This document shows positions 8,400 through 16,997 of a stretch of DNA of 36,299 bases, piece by piece. The notes under the pieces were generated by a model. That model made no database searches and was not told the origin of the DNA. It worked only from the letters and a program-made list of their open reading frames with translations. Position numbers and translations under genes: made by a program. This DNA comes from OPU3-GD-OMZ sp964515235 (GTDB taxonomy: Bacteria > Pseudomonadota > Gammaproteobacteria > Methylococcales > Methylomonadaceae), in contig CAZEVO010000020.1 in the NCBI GenBank assembly GCA_964515235.1, positions 1 to 36,299 on the forward strand. Reading direction: 5' to 3'. Within the stretch, counting starts at the first letter, position 1, and every line of letters starts with the position of its first letter.

Positions 8400-10088
8400 A
8401 TGTTTTTTTTCACAAAATTAAAGCGAAAATATGCCCATGACCGATTGATTGAAGAGTATCTCTATCAATCAGTCTGTCAAGAACTTAAATCAAACTATGT
8501 TCGTGAAGGACTGTGGGCTAAAGCACAAATGAATAGTGGCGGTGATTTGAATTTACAGAAATCACTTTACATCAAATATCGAAAGCAAATTCTCAAAGAT
8601 GAACTGAAACAAACCGAAGACTTGAATATGTTCGGTGATGTATATCCTGATCAAGAACAAGACGAACAAGATAATGTCACTTATTTTCTACTCATTAGCA
8701 TTTTGGTCGTTATCACAATCACTATTTTTACAATGACGACAATGCCGTCCTTAACCCTTGTTTCTGAGGAGATTATTGATCAAAGCACAATAAATCAAAA
8801 TGCTTTAATTCAATCGAACCCTATTGAAGAAATGGATCATTCTGTTGCTATCAAAAGGCAGAATATCAAAAAACCTGTAGCACTGATTGAACAAAACCAG
8901 TTATTTTATGTTACTGGTGAAAAACAACCTTTTACCGGTGAGTTTATTGATTATCAACATACCTCCGAAAAAGGGGAAGATTACTTTAGAGTCGTTAAAA
9001 ACTTTTCCTTAGGACAACTGCACGGACTAGTCACTTTTTATAATGAATCAGGGAATCAGATTAAATCAGAACAATATCATCAAGGTCTAAAAGAAGGTAT
9101 CTCTATTGCCTGGAATAATCAAGGCCAAAAAATATGGCAAGAGTTTTTTAGAGGTGGACAACGACAATCGCATAGCGATTTTTATGATGGTAAAAAAATC
9201 ACTGAAATTTATTATCAACAAGGCAAAAAACACGGGCCACACACCATTTGGTATGCTAACGGACAGAAAAAACAATTAGTAAACTATCTTAATGACCAGA
9301 AACATGGCTGGTTACGACAATGGCGTGATAATGGATTATTAGCATCTCAGGAACGTTATAAGTTTAATGTCAAAGACGGTCTTAAAACACAATGGGGGAT
9401 TGATGGTAATGTAAACCAAACGTCAACCTTCCATAATAATGTTTTAATTCGTAGCGTAAATTTTGTTAATCGGCAAGAACAAGGGAAAGAGTCGTTCTGG
9501 TATAACTCGGGTGAAAAGAAAGCCGAAATTAATTATAACAAAGGACAAAAAGACGGAATAGCAACCTACTGGTCAAAAAGTGGGCTTCCAAATAAAATTG
9601 AACTTTATGTTAAAGGAAAAAAATACACTGAAACTAATTACCACGAAGGAAAAAAATCTGGTGTACAAACCGTTTGGTTTTCTAATGGAAAAAAGAAAAA
9701 AGAAATACACTATAGAAATGGCAAAGAAGAAGGAATTGCACGCTTTTGGTATAAAACAGGTAAACTAAAAGAAGAAAAAATGTTTAGCCATGGTGATCCG
9801 TCAGGATTAACGATTTCTTGGGATCAAAGTGGTCGAAAAAATTTAGAAAAACATTATCTAAAAGGTCAATTACATGGTCGTTACACCTTATGGGATGAAA
9901 ATGGTAACAAAGGCTGGGAGATGTATTACAAATTTGGCAAACAAGATGGCTTAAATACTATGTGGCATCCCAATGGTCAGAAAAAATGGGAGATCCTTTA
10001 CGTTGATGACATCATCAAGAAATCAACCTTTTGGAATGAAGAAGGTAAAATAACGAAGACTGAAAATACGGAGAGTACCACACCTTGA
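8400..10088 (+). CDS. Membrane-anchored MORN_2-repeat protein
   Basis: The 562-residue product has three parts. Residues 1-92 are cytoplasmic and carry a segment with GLWAKAQMNSGGDL and SLYIKYRKQ, resembling a short helical motif seen at the N-terminus of diverse proteobacterial membrane proteins. A membrane helix lies at about 94-116. From about 200 to the end there are about 13-14 MORN_2-type repeats (for example TIWYANGQKK). The repeat region should therefore be periplasmic. It follows the MORN_2 lipoprotein after 183 bp and is likely a paralogue in its repeat part. No obvious Shine-Dalgarno precedes the ATG at 8400, so the exact start is less certain. Function unknown. Confidence 0.85.
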   Translation: MFFFTKLKRKYAHDRLIEEYLYQSVCQELKSNYVREGLWAKAQMNSGGDLNLQKSLYIKYRKQILKDELKQTEDLNMFGDVYPDQEQDEQDNVTYFLLISILVVITITIFTMTTMPSLTLVSEEIIDQSTINQNALIQSNPIEEMDHSVAIKRQNIKKPVALIEQNQLFYVTGEKQPFTGEFIDYQHTSEKGEDYFRVVKNFSLGQLHGLVTFYNESGNQIKSEQYHQGLKEGISIAWNNQGQKIWQEFFRGGQRQSHSDFYDGKKITEIYYQQGKKHGPHTIWYANGQKKQLVNYLNDQKHGWLRQWRDNGLLASQERYKFNVKDGLKTQWGIDGNVNQTSTFHNNVLIRSVNFVNRQEQGKESFWYNSGEKKAEINYNKGQKDGIATYWSKSGLPNKIELYVKGKKYTETNYHEGKKSGVQTVWFSNGKKKKEIHYRNGKEEGIARFWYKTGKLKEEKMFSHGDPSGLTISWDQSGRKNLEKHYLKGQLHGRYTLWDENGNKGWEMYYKFGKQDGLNTMWHPNGQKKWEILYVDDIIKKSTFWNEEGKITKTENTESTTP

Positions 10089-10095
10089 ACTGTCT

Positions 10096-10152
10096 ACTCC
10101 GTGTTATTTTAATTGGAAAAGCAATCATCTCCTTTGTAAAAAATAACGGAGT
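10096..10152. repeat. Imperfect inverted repeat between the second MORN gene and the next gene
   Basis: Left arm actccg plus ttatttt (10096-10101 and 10104-10110) is complementary to aaaataacggagt (10140-10152), interrupted only by a two-base bulge, with a loop of about 29 bp. It starts 8 bp after the MORN gene stop codon. It could work as a transcript-end hairpin or as a processing or regulatory hairpin; the lack of a T-run after the right arm argues against a classic terminator. Confidence 0.45.
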
Positions 10153-10211
10153 GATAAAAATTGCAAAACATTGGTGACACATGATATTTAAATCTAAGGG
10201 AGATAACTGAT

Positions 10212-10757
10212 ATGACGAGCAATTACGCTGAGTTATATACTGCTTTGTCAGCAGCTATCAAAGAATTTAGTCTAAATAACATTGATGAAGGTAATGAATC
10301 TTTAATGGATTTCCTCAATCTATTAGACCCTTTTCTAACAGAGTTACCGGTAGAAAAAATAACCCCTTTTCAAGTTCTTTTGAATGAGTCATTAGCCTAT
10401 TTTGAGGAAAAAGATTATTTAAATTTGGCAGATAAACTGTCAAATGAGTTATTACCTTTACTTGAAAAAACAGGTAATGAATACTCAATGAGCGAAACTA
10501 TTGACCAGTTTAATACCGACTTACTTGAAACATTAGAGGCCACTATCGAGGCCTTTAAACAAGAAAATAATTCCATTGGCAATGAAAAATTAATTTCGTT
10601 AATTGACCTAATAAAATCTGAAGCTACTACGTGGCCAGAAGATAAGATCTTACAATTAAAACCTCTTCTGATTGAGTCGTTACAACTTCAAAAAGAAAGT
10701 GATTACTCCGGTTTAATTAATATACTTGAAAAAAAGATCTATGCGTTAGTTGTATAA
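10212..10757 (+). CDS. Unknown small acidic protein with internal duplication
   Basis: I do not recognise the family. The 181-residue product is acidic, helical-looking, and has no signal peptide or membrane segment. It seems to be made of two related halves: residues about 5-90 and about 113-181 share a pattern of an AIKEF/TIEAF helix, GNESL/GNEKL, a leucine-rich helix, and then LLNESL/LLIESL with EKDY/ESDY. A good ribosome-binding site (aagggag) precedes the ATG. It ends 5 bp before the convergent LysM gene. Position suggests a soluble flagellar-associated factor, but nothing in the sequence shows what it does. Confidence 0.8.
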   Translation: MTSNYAELYTALSAAIKEFSLNNIDEGNESLMDFLNLLDPFLTELPVEKITPFQVLLNESLAYFEEKDYLNLADKLSNELLPLLEKTGNEYSMSETIDQFNTDLLETLEATIEAFKQENNSIGNEKLISLIDLIKSEATTWPEDKILQLKPLLIESLQLQKESDYSGLINILEKKIYALVV

Positions 10758-10762
10758 CTGGT

Positions 10763-11203
10763 TTAAGGAAAGCGTAACCAATTCCTTTTACTCTGACGGC
10801 TTCTTTTGGTTGTTGAGGTCGATGAAAAAACGTGTTTTCTTATATCGTCCACAGAAGGTATCTTAAGGACTTTACCCGCAAACAAATAATTTTCATTTCC
10901 CCGAAAAAATGCTTTAGGATTTTGTTTCATGATGACATCTCGTACTAATCGTATACTCAAATTAGTATTACCATAGGCTTTTAATGCAATGCCTTTAAGT
11001 GTATCTCCTTTAGCTATCGTATAGCGTTGCCCCGGAGCAATTTTGCCTGGTTTGCTTTTAAGAATTCGTTTAGCTATTTTAAATTCATTCATCAAAATAG
11101 ACAGCGCATGTTGGTTAGCAGAGTCAACATCAGCATAACTCATCTTAAACGGTATGATTAAGATGGAAAATAAAATAAAACAGTTAATTTTCTTGATTTT
11201 CAT
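10763..11203 (-). CDS. Exported LysM / FimV-N-like domain protein
   Basis: The 146-residue product has a signal peptide (about residues 1-24, ending near SYADV) and a LysM-type domain at about 58-117: YTIAKGDTLKGIALKAYG, then NPKAFFRGNENYLFAGKVLKIPS. The second half resembles the peptidoglycan-binding N-terminal region of FimV proteins. It is therefore likely a periplasmic cell-wall-binding protein. It lies 17 bp downstream of flgT in the same operon, so a role in anchoring the flagellar outer rings to the wall is a reasonable inference. It ends with a basic tail (TTKRSRQSKRNW). Confidence 0.85.
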   Translation of the reverse strand: MKIKKINCFILFSILIIPFKMSYADVDSANQHALSILMNEFKIAKRILKSKPGKIAPGQRYTIAKGDTLKGIALKAYGNTNLSIRLVRDVIMKQNPKAFFRGNENYLFAGKVLKIPSVDDIRKHVFSSTSTTKRSRQSKRNWLRFP

Positions 11204-11220
11204 GAATTGGCACCTTCATT

Positions 11221-12381
11221 TTAGAGTGCAATAACAAATTTTTGTTCACTTAGGGGTTGCATTTCACTTAAATCACGCCCTAGGGGAATGACAAGTGAGC
11301 TGTTCTTTTTTACCGAAATAACTTTAAATAAATCAATAAAATCACTGCTTAATTTTTCAGTAATGTTATCGGTATAATCCAATGGCAAGACCAGTAATAA
11401 CTGTCCCAGAGTAATATTATGCAATGACCCCATTTGTAATTGAATAGATTTAGGTTTTACAGAGACATGGGTTATGGGCGGCTGACAATTAAACTGAGCT
11501 TTGACTTTGCGCCATGACTGAGTTAACCATGCTTCAACTTGATGATCTAAACGAGCTGCATTTTGATCAGAAAAATAGTCAACAGGTGTGGCTGCAAAAA
11601 TTTTCGTGATTTCATGCTGTTCAAAGGGCGGTTTATTATCTTGATAAACCATCGATAATTTAAATTCTTTGTTAACTGGTAAGGTGTTTTCGATATCGAC
11701 ACTTACCATTCGGGTAATACTATCAAGATATTCAAATGAGGCAGTTAACCCGCGATACACATCATCAGTAATATTTGTGGCAAGGTCGGGCTGATGCCAT
11801 TTAGCCATAATAGTAATCATTTGGGTGTTGGTTTTTCCATTGGAAGGTAAAAAGCTTTCACCATAATAGCTTTTGTATTGATATTGTTTTTTTAAAACAA
11901 AACCATTTTCATTCTGAACCAAGCGATTCATTGTTTTCGATGCCGTACGCAAGATAGCACTGAGATCATGTGTGGAATCTGAAGTAATATTAGTATCTCG
12001 AATCACTTTAACAGCAACTTGTTTTCTTAATCGATTACTTGAGCAAGAACTAGGATCAGCATCTTTTAAAAAATGAATCCCTGCTTTCACATAATGATTC
12101 TTACCCGCTGATGTTTCTTCAAGAATATCAATTTTCTGAATTGAAAGATTTGATTTTAAAATCACGGTTTCATGTAACTGACCAGCACTATCAAGCATGC
12201 TATTACTCACCAGATTAGCTTTTTGACTTAAAGCGGCTTTTCTGAGTGCATCAGAAATTGCCAGTTTTTTAGCTTGTATCAGTTCACCAGACTGAATAGT
12301 TGCATTCCCTTCTGACTCAATATAATTCGCCTGAGCTGTGGTACACACAAAGGCCAAAAAAACACCAATCACTTTCTTCAT
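11221..12381 (-). CDS. flgT: Flagellar H-ring protein FlgT
   Basis: FlgT forms the H-ring around the flagellar basal body in Vibrio-type polar flagella and helps recruit the stator ring. The 386-residue length matches. There is a signal peptide (about residues 1-18, ending TAQA), an N-terminal domain with the FlgT-like pattern EGNATIQSGELIQAKKLAIS, a middle domain, and a C-terminal SH3-like region (about 300-386) with LGQLLLVLPLDYTDNI. It follows flgP by 4 bp, as in known flgOPT-type loci. Overall conservation to named FlgT proteins cannot be measured here. Confidence 0.8.
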   Translation of the reverse strand: MKKVIGVFLAFVCTTAQANYIESEGNATIQSGELIQAKKLAISDALRKAALSQKANLVSNSMLDSAGQLHETVILKSNLSIQKIDILEETSAGKNHYVKAGIHFLKDADPSSCSSNRLRKQVAVKVIRDTNITSDSTHDLSAILRTASKTMNRLVQNENGFVLKKQYQYKSYYGESFLPSNGKTNTQMITIMAKWHQPDLATNITDDVYRGLTASFEYLDSITRMVSVDIENTLPVNKEFKLSMVYQDNKPPFEQHEITKIFAATPVDYFSDQNAARLDHQVEAWLTQSWRKVKAQFNCQPPITHVSVKPKSIQLQMGSLHNITLGQLLLVLPLDYTDNITEKLSSDFIDLFKVISVKKNSSLVIPLGRDLSEMQPLSEQKFVIAL

Positions 12382-12385
12382 TCGT

Positions 12386-12838
12386 TTAACTATTATTTAG
12401 CATCGAACGTAAATCGTTAACAATCGTTGAGGTTAACTCCAATTTGGTTTCATAACTGTCATCTCCTACCGGTGTTATGCTAACAAGATTCGCACCATAA
12501 ATAAGGCCTTGAACATGGGCCCTTAAGGTATCACTTGAAACCACCATATCTTCAACCGTAGTTGTTGAATTAATGTTTTGACCATAGACCTGTTCAATTA
12601 AGTTCCGATAGGCATCTAATTTTGAAGCTCTCATCGCCATTAACCGTCGTTGTGAGATGTTATCGCTGTTTTGCGTACTGATATTGGCATAACCAACGGC
12701 AATTAATACTTCTTTTTTATAAACGGGTAAAAAATTCTGGTCTGACGTTTTTTCTTCAGATAGAATTTTATAATCAGTTTTCGCCGAACAGGCTGTTATC
12801 AAAAAAACAGATAACATTATTAATATTTTTTTCAGCAT
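12386..12838 (-). CDS. flgP: Flagellar outer-membrane lipoprotein FlgP
   Basis: FlgP is an LPP20-type lipoprotein that forms part of the outer rings of Vibrio and Campylobacter flagella. The chosen start (12838) gives a 150-residue protein with a clean lipoprotein signal peptide (MLKKILIMLSVFLITACS) and a ggag ribosome-binding site; an upstream in-frame ATG at 12919 would add 27 residues with no signal character and lies over the promoter. The mature part has the RRLMAMRASKLDAYRNL stretch typical of the LPP20/FlgP domain. It is first in the flgP-flgT-LysM operon, about 66 bp after the predicted sigma-54 start point. Confidence 0.85.
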   Translation of the reverse strand: MLKKILIMLSVFLITACSAKTDYKILSEEKTSDQNFLPVYKKEVLIAVGYANISTQNSDNISQRRLMAMRASKLDAYRNLIEQVYGQNINSTTTVEDMVVSSDTLRAHVQGLIYGANLVSITPVGDDSYETKLELTSTIVNDLRSMLNNS

Positions 12839-12915
12839 CACAATGCTCCAATGCAAAGAATAATAAACAAATCCATAGCTACTCAATTTTGTAGCAGTTA
12901 CTAACTGAATAACGT

Positions 12916-12930
12916 GCAATAAACATGCCT
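12916..12930 (-). promoter_or_regulatory. Sigma-54 promoter for flgP-flgT-LysM
   Basis: On the - strand the sequence AGGCATGTTTATTGCA matches the RpoN consensus TGGCACGnnnnTTGCa, with the invariant GG and GC pairs at the exact 10-bp spacing. Transcription would start near 12904, leaving a leader of about 66 nt before flgP. Flagellar outer-ring genes are commonly sigma-54 dependent. Confidence 0.75.
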
Positions 12931-13114
12931 GTTCGCCAAGCTCCAGTATTACAACGCTACTAGCGGTTATTCTACGGTTATAATTTCTTCTTGGGTTTTA
13001 AAATCGGCAATCATTTGCCGTTTTTTTAAAAAAACTATGGTTTTCCTACTGACTCAATGTAGCTAAGAAAAAATATCTTAAATAATTAATCAATAAAGTT
13101 AATTCGTAATTAAT

Positions 13115-13129
13115 TGGCATTATAGTTGC
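13115..13129 (+). promoter_or_regulatory. Sigma-54 promoter for flhA operon
   Basis: TGGCATTATAGTTGC matches the RpoN consensus, with GG and GC separated by exactly 10 bp. Transcription would start near 13141, about 110 bp before flhA. It lies back-to-back with the flgP promoter, so one bound activator of the FleQ/FlrC type could serve both; no activator site was identified. Confidence 0.75.
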
Positions 13130-13252
13130 CTATTAATAATGTAGGTTCGTTATCAAGATCTCTGATAGTAATTAGGGCTAAATATTAATAATAATAATCA
13201 ATAACTTATAAATCTATGAAGTTAGTCATCCGTCAAAATAGTGTGGAAAAGA

Positions 13253-15367
13253 ATGATTAATAACGCAGCACTGTCAAATTTTTGGCAGTCATTTTCGGTA
13301 CCTAACTCATCTTCATTGGTGATACCAAGCGTTTTATTCTGCATTATTATGATGATGGTGGTTCCACTTCCACCGATATTACTGGATTTATTTTTTACCT
13401 TTAATATCACGTTATCGTTAGTGATAGCTATGATTTGTATTAATGCTCTTAAACCTTTGGATTTTTCGTCCTTTCCTACTGTTTTATTATTTGCCACATT
13501 GCTTCGACTTGCCCTAAACGTCGCCTCAACTCGTGTCATTTTGGTAGAAGGGCATAATGGTACTGATTCTGCTGGAACTGTTATACAAGCCTTTGGCGAC
13601 TTTATAATTGGAGGCAATTATTTTGTCGGCATCATCGTTTTTTCCATTTTGATGATTATCAATTTTATAGTTATTACCAAGGGAGCAGGACGCGTTTCAG
13701 AAGTGACAGCACGTTTTACCTTAGATGCAATGCCTGGTAAGCAAATGGCTATTGATGCTGACTTAAATGCCGGAATAATTACCAAAGAAGTCGCTAAACT
13801 ACGTCGCGAAGAAGTTGCCGCTGAATCTGAATTTTATGGTTCTATGGATGGTGCTTCTAAATTTGTAAAAGGCGATGTCATTGCTGGTTTTATTATTCTA
13901 ATCATCAATATTGTTGGTGGTCTAGTTATTGGTACATCATCGCATGGAATGACATTTGATGATGCTGCACATACCTACGTGTTATTAACCATTGGAGATG
14001 GTTTAGTTGCTCAAATTCCATCACTGTTATTGTCCACGGCGACGGCCATTATCATCACTCGAGTATCCTCAAGCTCATCGATGCATAGTCAATTAAAATT
14101 ACAAATGGGTGACCCTCAACCCTTAGCCGTTACGGCAGGGATTCTCACGATTTTAGGTTTTATCCCTGGCATGCCGCATTTTATCTTCTTATTACTGGCG
14201 GCGGTCGCTGGAGGCATTGCTTTTTATTCAGCACGTACAGGAAATTATCTCCTGACAGACACCAGTGAACAAGATGAAGGTCAGGGTGATGAGGATAATG
14301 ATGACCCTCAGACTAAAGAGTTAAGTTGGGACGATGTGCCACGCCTCGACGTGATTGGGCTTGAAGTCGGCTATGCCTTAATCCCCTTGATAGATCAGGC
14401 TCAAGGCGGTGACCTAATGCAACGAATAAAAGGGGTCAGAAAAAAAGTATCTCATGATCTAGGCTTTTTAGTTCCTACGGTCAGGTTACGTGATAACTTA
14501 GAATTTTCTCCCAACCAATATCGGATCAATATTAATGGTGTAAGCCGTGGACAAAGTGAATTAATTCCTGGAAAGGAACTTGCAATTAACCCTGGCGTCA
14601 CCCACGGAGAGTTAAGCGGCGTTGACACGCAAGACCCCGCTTTTGGTATGCCAGCGGTCTGGATTGACCCTTCGGAACGCGAATATGCGCATACTTTGGG
14701 TTATACCGTCGTGGACCCATCAACTGCTTTGGCCACGCACTTAAATAAAATTATTTTAGAAAATGCCAAAGATGTTTTTGGCTATGATGAAGCCCAGCAA
14801 CTTCTTGATCAATTAGGCGAAGTAGCACCTAAACTGGTTGAAACACTCGTTCCTAACAAGTTATCTTTAGGTGCTTTTACAACGGTGTTACAAAATCTTC
14901 TGGCTGAAGAAGTTCCTATACGAGATATGCGCACTATTGTAGAAACATTATTAGAAACAGCAGAGCAAACCCAAAACCCAGATATGTTAACTGCAGCAGT
15001 CAGACCTAATATTGGACGGATGATCATTCAATCACTTGTTGACGTGGATGAATCATTAAAGATAATTACATTGTCCACGGAGATGGAACAACTATTACAT
15101 GATGTATTAACCAGAAGTCAGGAACAGGGACTGGCGATTGAGCCTGGGTTAGCAGAGCAATTATTAACCAACCTTAAAACCAGTAGCGAGGATATTGTTA
15201 ATCAAGGAATACAACCCATTTTAGTGGTTTCTCCCGGCATTAGGCCTTGGATCGCAAAAATGATACGTCATAGAATTCATGGCATGACCATCATTGGCTA
15301 CAATGAAATTCCTGAAGAAAAGGAAGTCCATGTGATTCATACTGTTGAATATAAATCTGATCAATAA
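13253..15367 (+). CDS. flhA: Flagellar biosynthesis protein FlhA
   Basis: FlhA is the nonameric export-gate protein that receives substrate-chaperone complexes and uses the proton motive force. The length (704 residues from this start) is normal. There are eight membrane segments in the first about 330 residues, the family signature LLRLALNVASTRVIL with the following FHIPEP-type region (GRVSEVTARFTLDAMPGKQM), an acidic linker (about residues 340-360) and the cytoplasmic ring domain to the end. The ATG at 13253 has a ggaaaaga site just before it; a GTG at 13241 is an alternative adding 4 residues. It has its own sigma-54 promoter. Confidence 0.97.
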   Translation: MINNAALSNFWQSFSVPNSSSLVIPSVLFCIIMMMVVPLPPILLDLFFTFNITLSLVIAMICINALKPLDFSSFPTVLLFATLLRLALNVASTRVILVEGHNGTDSAGTVIQAFGDFIIGGNYFVGIIVFSILMIINFIVITKGAGRVSEVTARFTLDAMPGKQMAIDADLNAGIITKEVAKLRREEVAAESEFYGSMDGASKFVKGDVIAGFIILIINIVGGLVIGTSSHGMTFDDAAHTYVLLTIGDGLVAQIPSLLLSTATAIIITRVSSSSSMHSQLKLQMGDPQPLAVTAGILTILGFIPGMPHFIFLLLAAVAGGIAFYSARTGNYLLTDTSEQDEGQGDEDNDDPQTKELSWDDVPRLDVIGLEVGYALIPLIDQAQGGDLMQRIKGVRKKVSHDLGFLVPTVRLRDNLEFSPNQYRININGVSRGQSELIPGKELAINPGVTHGELSGVDTQDPAFGMPAVWIDPSEREYAHTLGYTVVDPSTALATHLNKIILENAKDVFGYDEAQQLLDQLGEVAPKLVETLVPNKLSLGAFTTVLQNLLAEEVPIRDMRTIVETLLETAEQTQNPDMLTAAVRPNIGRMIIQSLVDVDESLKIITLSTEMEQLLHDVLTRSQEQGLAIEPGLAEQLLTNLKTSSEDIVNQGIQPILVVSPGIRPWIAKMIRHRIHGMTIIGYNEIPEEKEVHVIHTVEYKSDQ

Positions 15368-15376
15368 CGGCTTGTT

Positions 15377-16924
15377 ATGAATATTAAGAGAATTGTAGAA
15401 ATCGACACACGAACTGCCATGGATAAGGTTAGAGAGTTATTTGGTGATGATGCGGTCATTTTATCGAATAAGAAACTAGGTAAAAAGGTAGAAATTATTG
15501 CAGCTATTGATATTGAAGATGGCGTTGTTGATTTTAATCAATCTAAAACTAATGCGGTTAATAAAGAATCTGTCGATCATGAGTATGAGTCTTTTTTTAA
15601 AGTAATGCAAAATGAAAGCAACGCCGTTGATTATCAGTCATTATCTGCTGAATCTCATTACAAGGCTCAGCAAAAAATAACAACTTACGGGACAAATTTG
15701 AACCAGCCTTTATCAGCTGTAGACAAAAACCATCCACTCCATGACGAATTGCCGATTAAATTACGTACCGATAAAAAGGGTAGTTTCAATGCTGTCACAT
15801 CGTCAAGAAAACGAAAAAATATAAGAAAAACATCAGGAGAAAAATCCAGTTTAAAAGCCACGACTAAAATCAAAAAAAATACGATTCCTAAAATAAAGAA
15901 AGCTAGCGTTTCTAAAAGTTCACTTTCAGAGAACAAAATCAAAACGTTGCAATCTAGTGCTCAAAAAACACCTCGGGTAGAGAAAAACAAAACTCAATCA
16001 ACAGAAATAGCAACTGATGACATTAAGGTTCAAAATTCAAAATCTGACCACTTAATTGAATCCATGAGCCAAGAACTCTCTACTTTGAGGACGCTCTTTG
16101 AATCACATATTCAAAATCCTAATCCTGCTCGTGATTCTGTTGAGGCTGATCCAGTTTTTCAACATTTACAATCTTTAGGTTTTTCAAATCATATTATTAA
16201 TACGATTAAGCAAAACTGCTTGGATACTAACGATAGTGATCTTAACTGGATGAGTGCTGAAGAGTGGTTGTCAGAATACATTAATATTTCATCGATAGAC
16301 CCGGTGAGAGAAGGTGGTGTTTTTGCTTTTGTCGGCATGGCCGGTGTTGGTAAATCGACCACTATTGCCAAAATAGCATCACAGTATGCGATGACTAATG
16401 GTATGGATAAAATTGCCTTACTAACATTAGACCATAATCGCATTGGTGCTAAGGAACAAATGAAATTAGTTGGTTTCATGTTAGGTATTGAGGTCTGTGA
16501 AGTTTTGGATAAAACAGAATTGCCTAGCATGCTGGATTCTTTGCATGACTATGATTTGATTTTAATTGATACGCCAGGGAATAATTTTCAGAATGATGAC
16601 TTTCTGGATACGATTGCTGTTTTAAAAAGTGATGATGTCTCATCACAGGTTTTTTTAACCCTTTCTGCCAATAGCCAAGCTAGTGCAAATCAATTATTTT
16701 GTGATACGCTCGCGAAAGAAACCGATGGCGTCATCATCACAAAAACGGATGAAGCGTTTAATTTAGGTGAAATATTATCGACCGTCATTGAAACTGAATC
16801 TGAAATTGTATTATTAACTGATGGACAACAAATACCGAATGATTTACACCGAATAATGGCTAAAGAACTAGTACAGTCACTCTTAGAAAGAGAAGGTAGT
16901 CAAAAGGTCACGGTTGATGAATAG
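15377..16924 (+). CDS. flhF: Flagellar positioning GTPase FlhF
   Basis: FlhF is an SRP-type GTPase that places the polar flagellum by recruiting the first basal-body parts to the pole. The 515-residue product starts with the FlhF N-terminal motif (RIVEIDTRTAMDKVRELFG), has a long Lys/Ser-rich variable linker (about residues 95-230), an N-domain helical bundle and the G-domain. The P-loop GMAGVGKST is at about residues 320-328, with LLTLDHNRIGAKEQ and the G3 motif DTPGNN further on. It starts 9 bp after flhA. The G3 and nearby motifs differ from the classic DTAG form. Polar flagellation is inferred from this gene plus flhG. Confidence 0.95.
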   Translation: MNIKRIVEIDTRTAMDKVRELFGDDAVILSNKKLGKKVEIIAAIDIEDGVVDFNQSKTNAVNKESVDHEYESFFKVMQNESNAVDYQSLSAESHYKAQQKITTYGTNLNQPLSAVDKNHPLHDELPIKLRTDKKGSFNAVTSSRKRKNIRKTSGEKSSLKATTKIKKNTIPKIKKASVSKSSLSENKIKTLQSSAQKTPRVEKNKTQSTEIATDDIKVQNSKSDHLIESMSQELSTLRTLFESHIQNPNPARDSVEADPVFQHLQSLGFSNHIINTIKQNCLDTNDSDLNWMSAEEWLSEYINISSIDPVREGGVFAFVGMAGVGKSTTIAKIASQYAMTNGMDKIALLTLDHNRIGAKEQMKLVGFMLGIEVCEVLDKTELPSMLDSLHDYDLILIDTPGNNFQNDDFLDTIAVLKSDDVSSQVFLTLSANSQASANQLFCDTLAKETDGVIITKTDEAFNLGEILSTVIETESEIVLLTDGQQIPNDLHRIMAKELVQSLLEREGSQKVTVDE

Positions 16925-16997
16925 TCACTAACATTGTTATTTTGTTTTAAGAACGCAGTTACATTTTTATTTTGCGTTTAGTCGAAAGGGGAGAGAG

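Noticed and set aside
12839..12919. Longer flgP start at 12919
   Set aside because: The added 27 residues have no signal-peptide character, overlap the sigma-54 promoter element, and lack a ribosome-binding site; the start at 12838 gives a clean lipoprotein.
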